Positions 6,774-7,168 of a stretch of 7,168 nt of DNA are shown piece by piece. The number at the start of each line of letters is the position of its first letter. Positions within the stretch are counted from its first letter, which is position 1. This DNA comes from an uncultured Bacteroidota bacterium (GTDB taxonomy: Bacteria; Bacteroidota; Bacteroidia; Chitinophagales; Chitinophagaceae), in NCBI GenBank assembly GCA_903825065.1, contig CAIJZG010000236.1:1-7168 (forward strand), written 5' to 3'. Position numbers and translations under genes: made by a program. Under the pieces are notes generated by a model. It made no database searches, was not told where the DNA came from, and was given only the letters and a program-made list of their open reading frames with translations.

Positions 6774-7168
6774 ATGAAAAAATATTCAATTCCTTTTTTT
6801 TTAATAATCTTCATGTATTCTGCTAATGCGCAAGAAGATATGGATAGCAGCAAGTATCCCAGATTATCTATTTTTAGTACCCAGCAGGATCATGAACAAA
6901 TGTTGAAACAATTAGGGATCATCAAATTAAGAACCGGTCCGAATTCTAATCAATCTGCTCCTAATCATTCCAATGAAGATGAACAAAATGCTGATCCTTG
7001 TCCACAACTTCCAGATCCACTTCAATTTAAAAATGGAAGCAAAGTAAATACGGCTGCACAGTGGAAAAATGAAAGACGCAAAGAGATCATAGAAGATTTT
7101 GAAAATGAAATGTATGGAAGAGTTCCAAATAATACTCCCAATGTTAAATGGATAACAAAAGTTACCGA
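6774..7168 (+). CDS. Secreted CE15-type glucuronoyl esterase, 5' part (3' end outside window)
   Basis: The frame is open from the ATG at 6774 to the window edge, giving 131 complete codons and two bases. A Sec signal peptide covers residues 1-19 (ending SANA). The mature N-terminus carries stretches I recognise from bacterial CE15 4-O-methyl-glucuronoyl methylesterases: DHEQMLKQLGI (39-49), LPDPLQFKNGSKV (79-91) and WKNERRKEIIEDFENEMYGRVP (97-118), followed by the first core strand VKW. CE15 enzymes hydrolyse the ester between the glucuronate side chain of xylan and lignin alcohols. The catalytic Ser, Glu/Asp and His lie beyond the window, so activity cannot be judged. A stretch at about 55-78 is rich in Asn, Asp, Glu and Pro and is probably a linker. 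Position after uxuA and beside GH67 supports a glucuronoxylan role. The alternative is another alpha/beta-hydrolase acetylxylan esterase. Confidence 0.75.
   Translation, partial: MKKYSIPFFLIIFMYSANAQEDMDSSKYPRLSIFSTQQDHEQMLKQLGIIKLRTGPNSNQSAPNHSNEDEQNADPCPQLPDPLQFKNGSKVNTAAQWKNERRKEIIEDFENEMYGRVPNNTPNVKWITKVT

Overview
The window looks like a piece of a low-GC Bacteroidota genome, probably a plant-polysaccharide degrader of the Chitinophagaceae or Sphingobacteriaceae type. The reasons are strongly A/T-biased third codon positions, A-rich leaders without clear Shine-Dalgarno sequences, short Sec signal peptides ending in A-x-A or N-A-Q, and the gene content. The lineage is inferred from style and gene families, not from a marker gene.

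Layout. Positions 1-579 (+) hold the 3' end of a MadM-type membrane transporter subunit. It converges, 14 bp apart, on a three-gene minus-strand cluster (5410 down to 594). In transcription order this cluster encodes a secreted GH67 alpha-glucuronidase, an SDR-family oxidoreductase whose ATG directly follows the GH67 stop, and a secreted SASA-type (sialate O-acetylesterase-like, probably CE20-like) carbohydrate acetylesterase. A 137-bp divergent intergenic region (5411-5547) separates it from a plus-strand cluster: uxuA (mannonate dehydratase, 5548-6714) and the start of a secreted CE15-type glucuronoyl esterase gene (6774 to the window end).

How the genes work together. This is a coherent (4-O-methyl)glucuronoxylan side-chain locus. 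The acetylesterase would remove acetyl groups and the CE15 enzyme would cut the ester between glucuronic acid and lignin alcohols. GH67 then releases (methyl)glucuronate from the non-reducing end of aldouronic acids. In the cytoplasm, glucuronate is isomerised to fructuronate (UxaC, not in the window), reduced to mannonate (possibly by the SDR here), and dehydrated by UxuA to 2-keto-3-deoxygluconate. No SusC/SusD pair, regulator, xylanase, xylosidase, uxaC, KDG kinase or KDPG aldolase is visible, so the window is an interior slice of a larger locus.

Nothing here is clearly a wholly new system. The points most worth following are the possible SDR-type replacement for UxuB, the MadM-like transporter beside hexuronate genes, and the compact divergent control region. 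No RNA genes, CRISPR arrays, insertion sequences or pseudogenes were seen.
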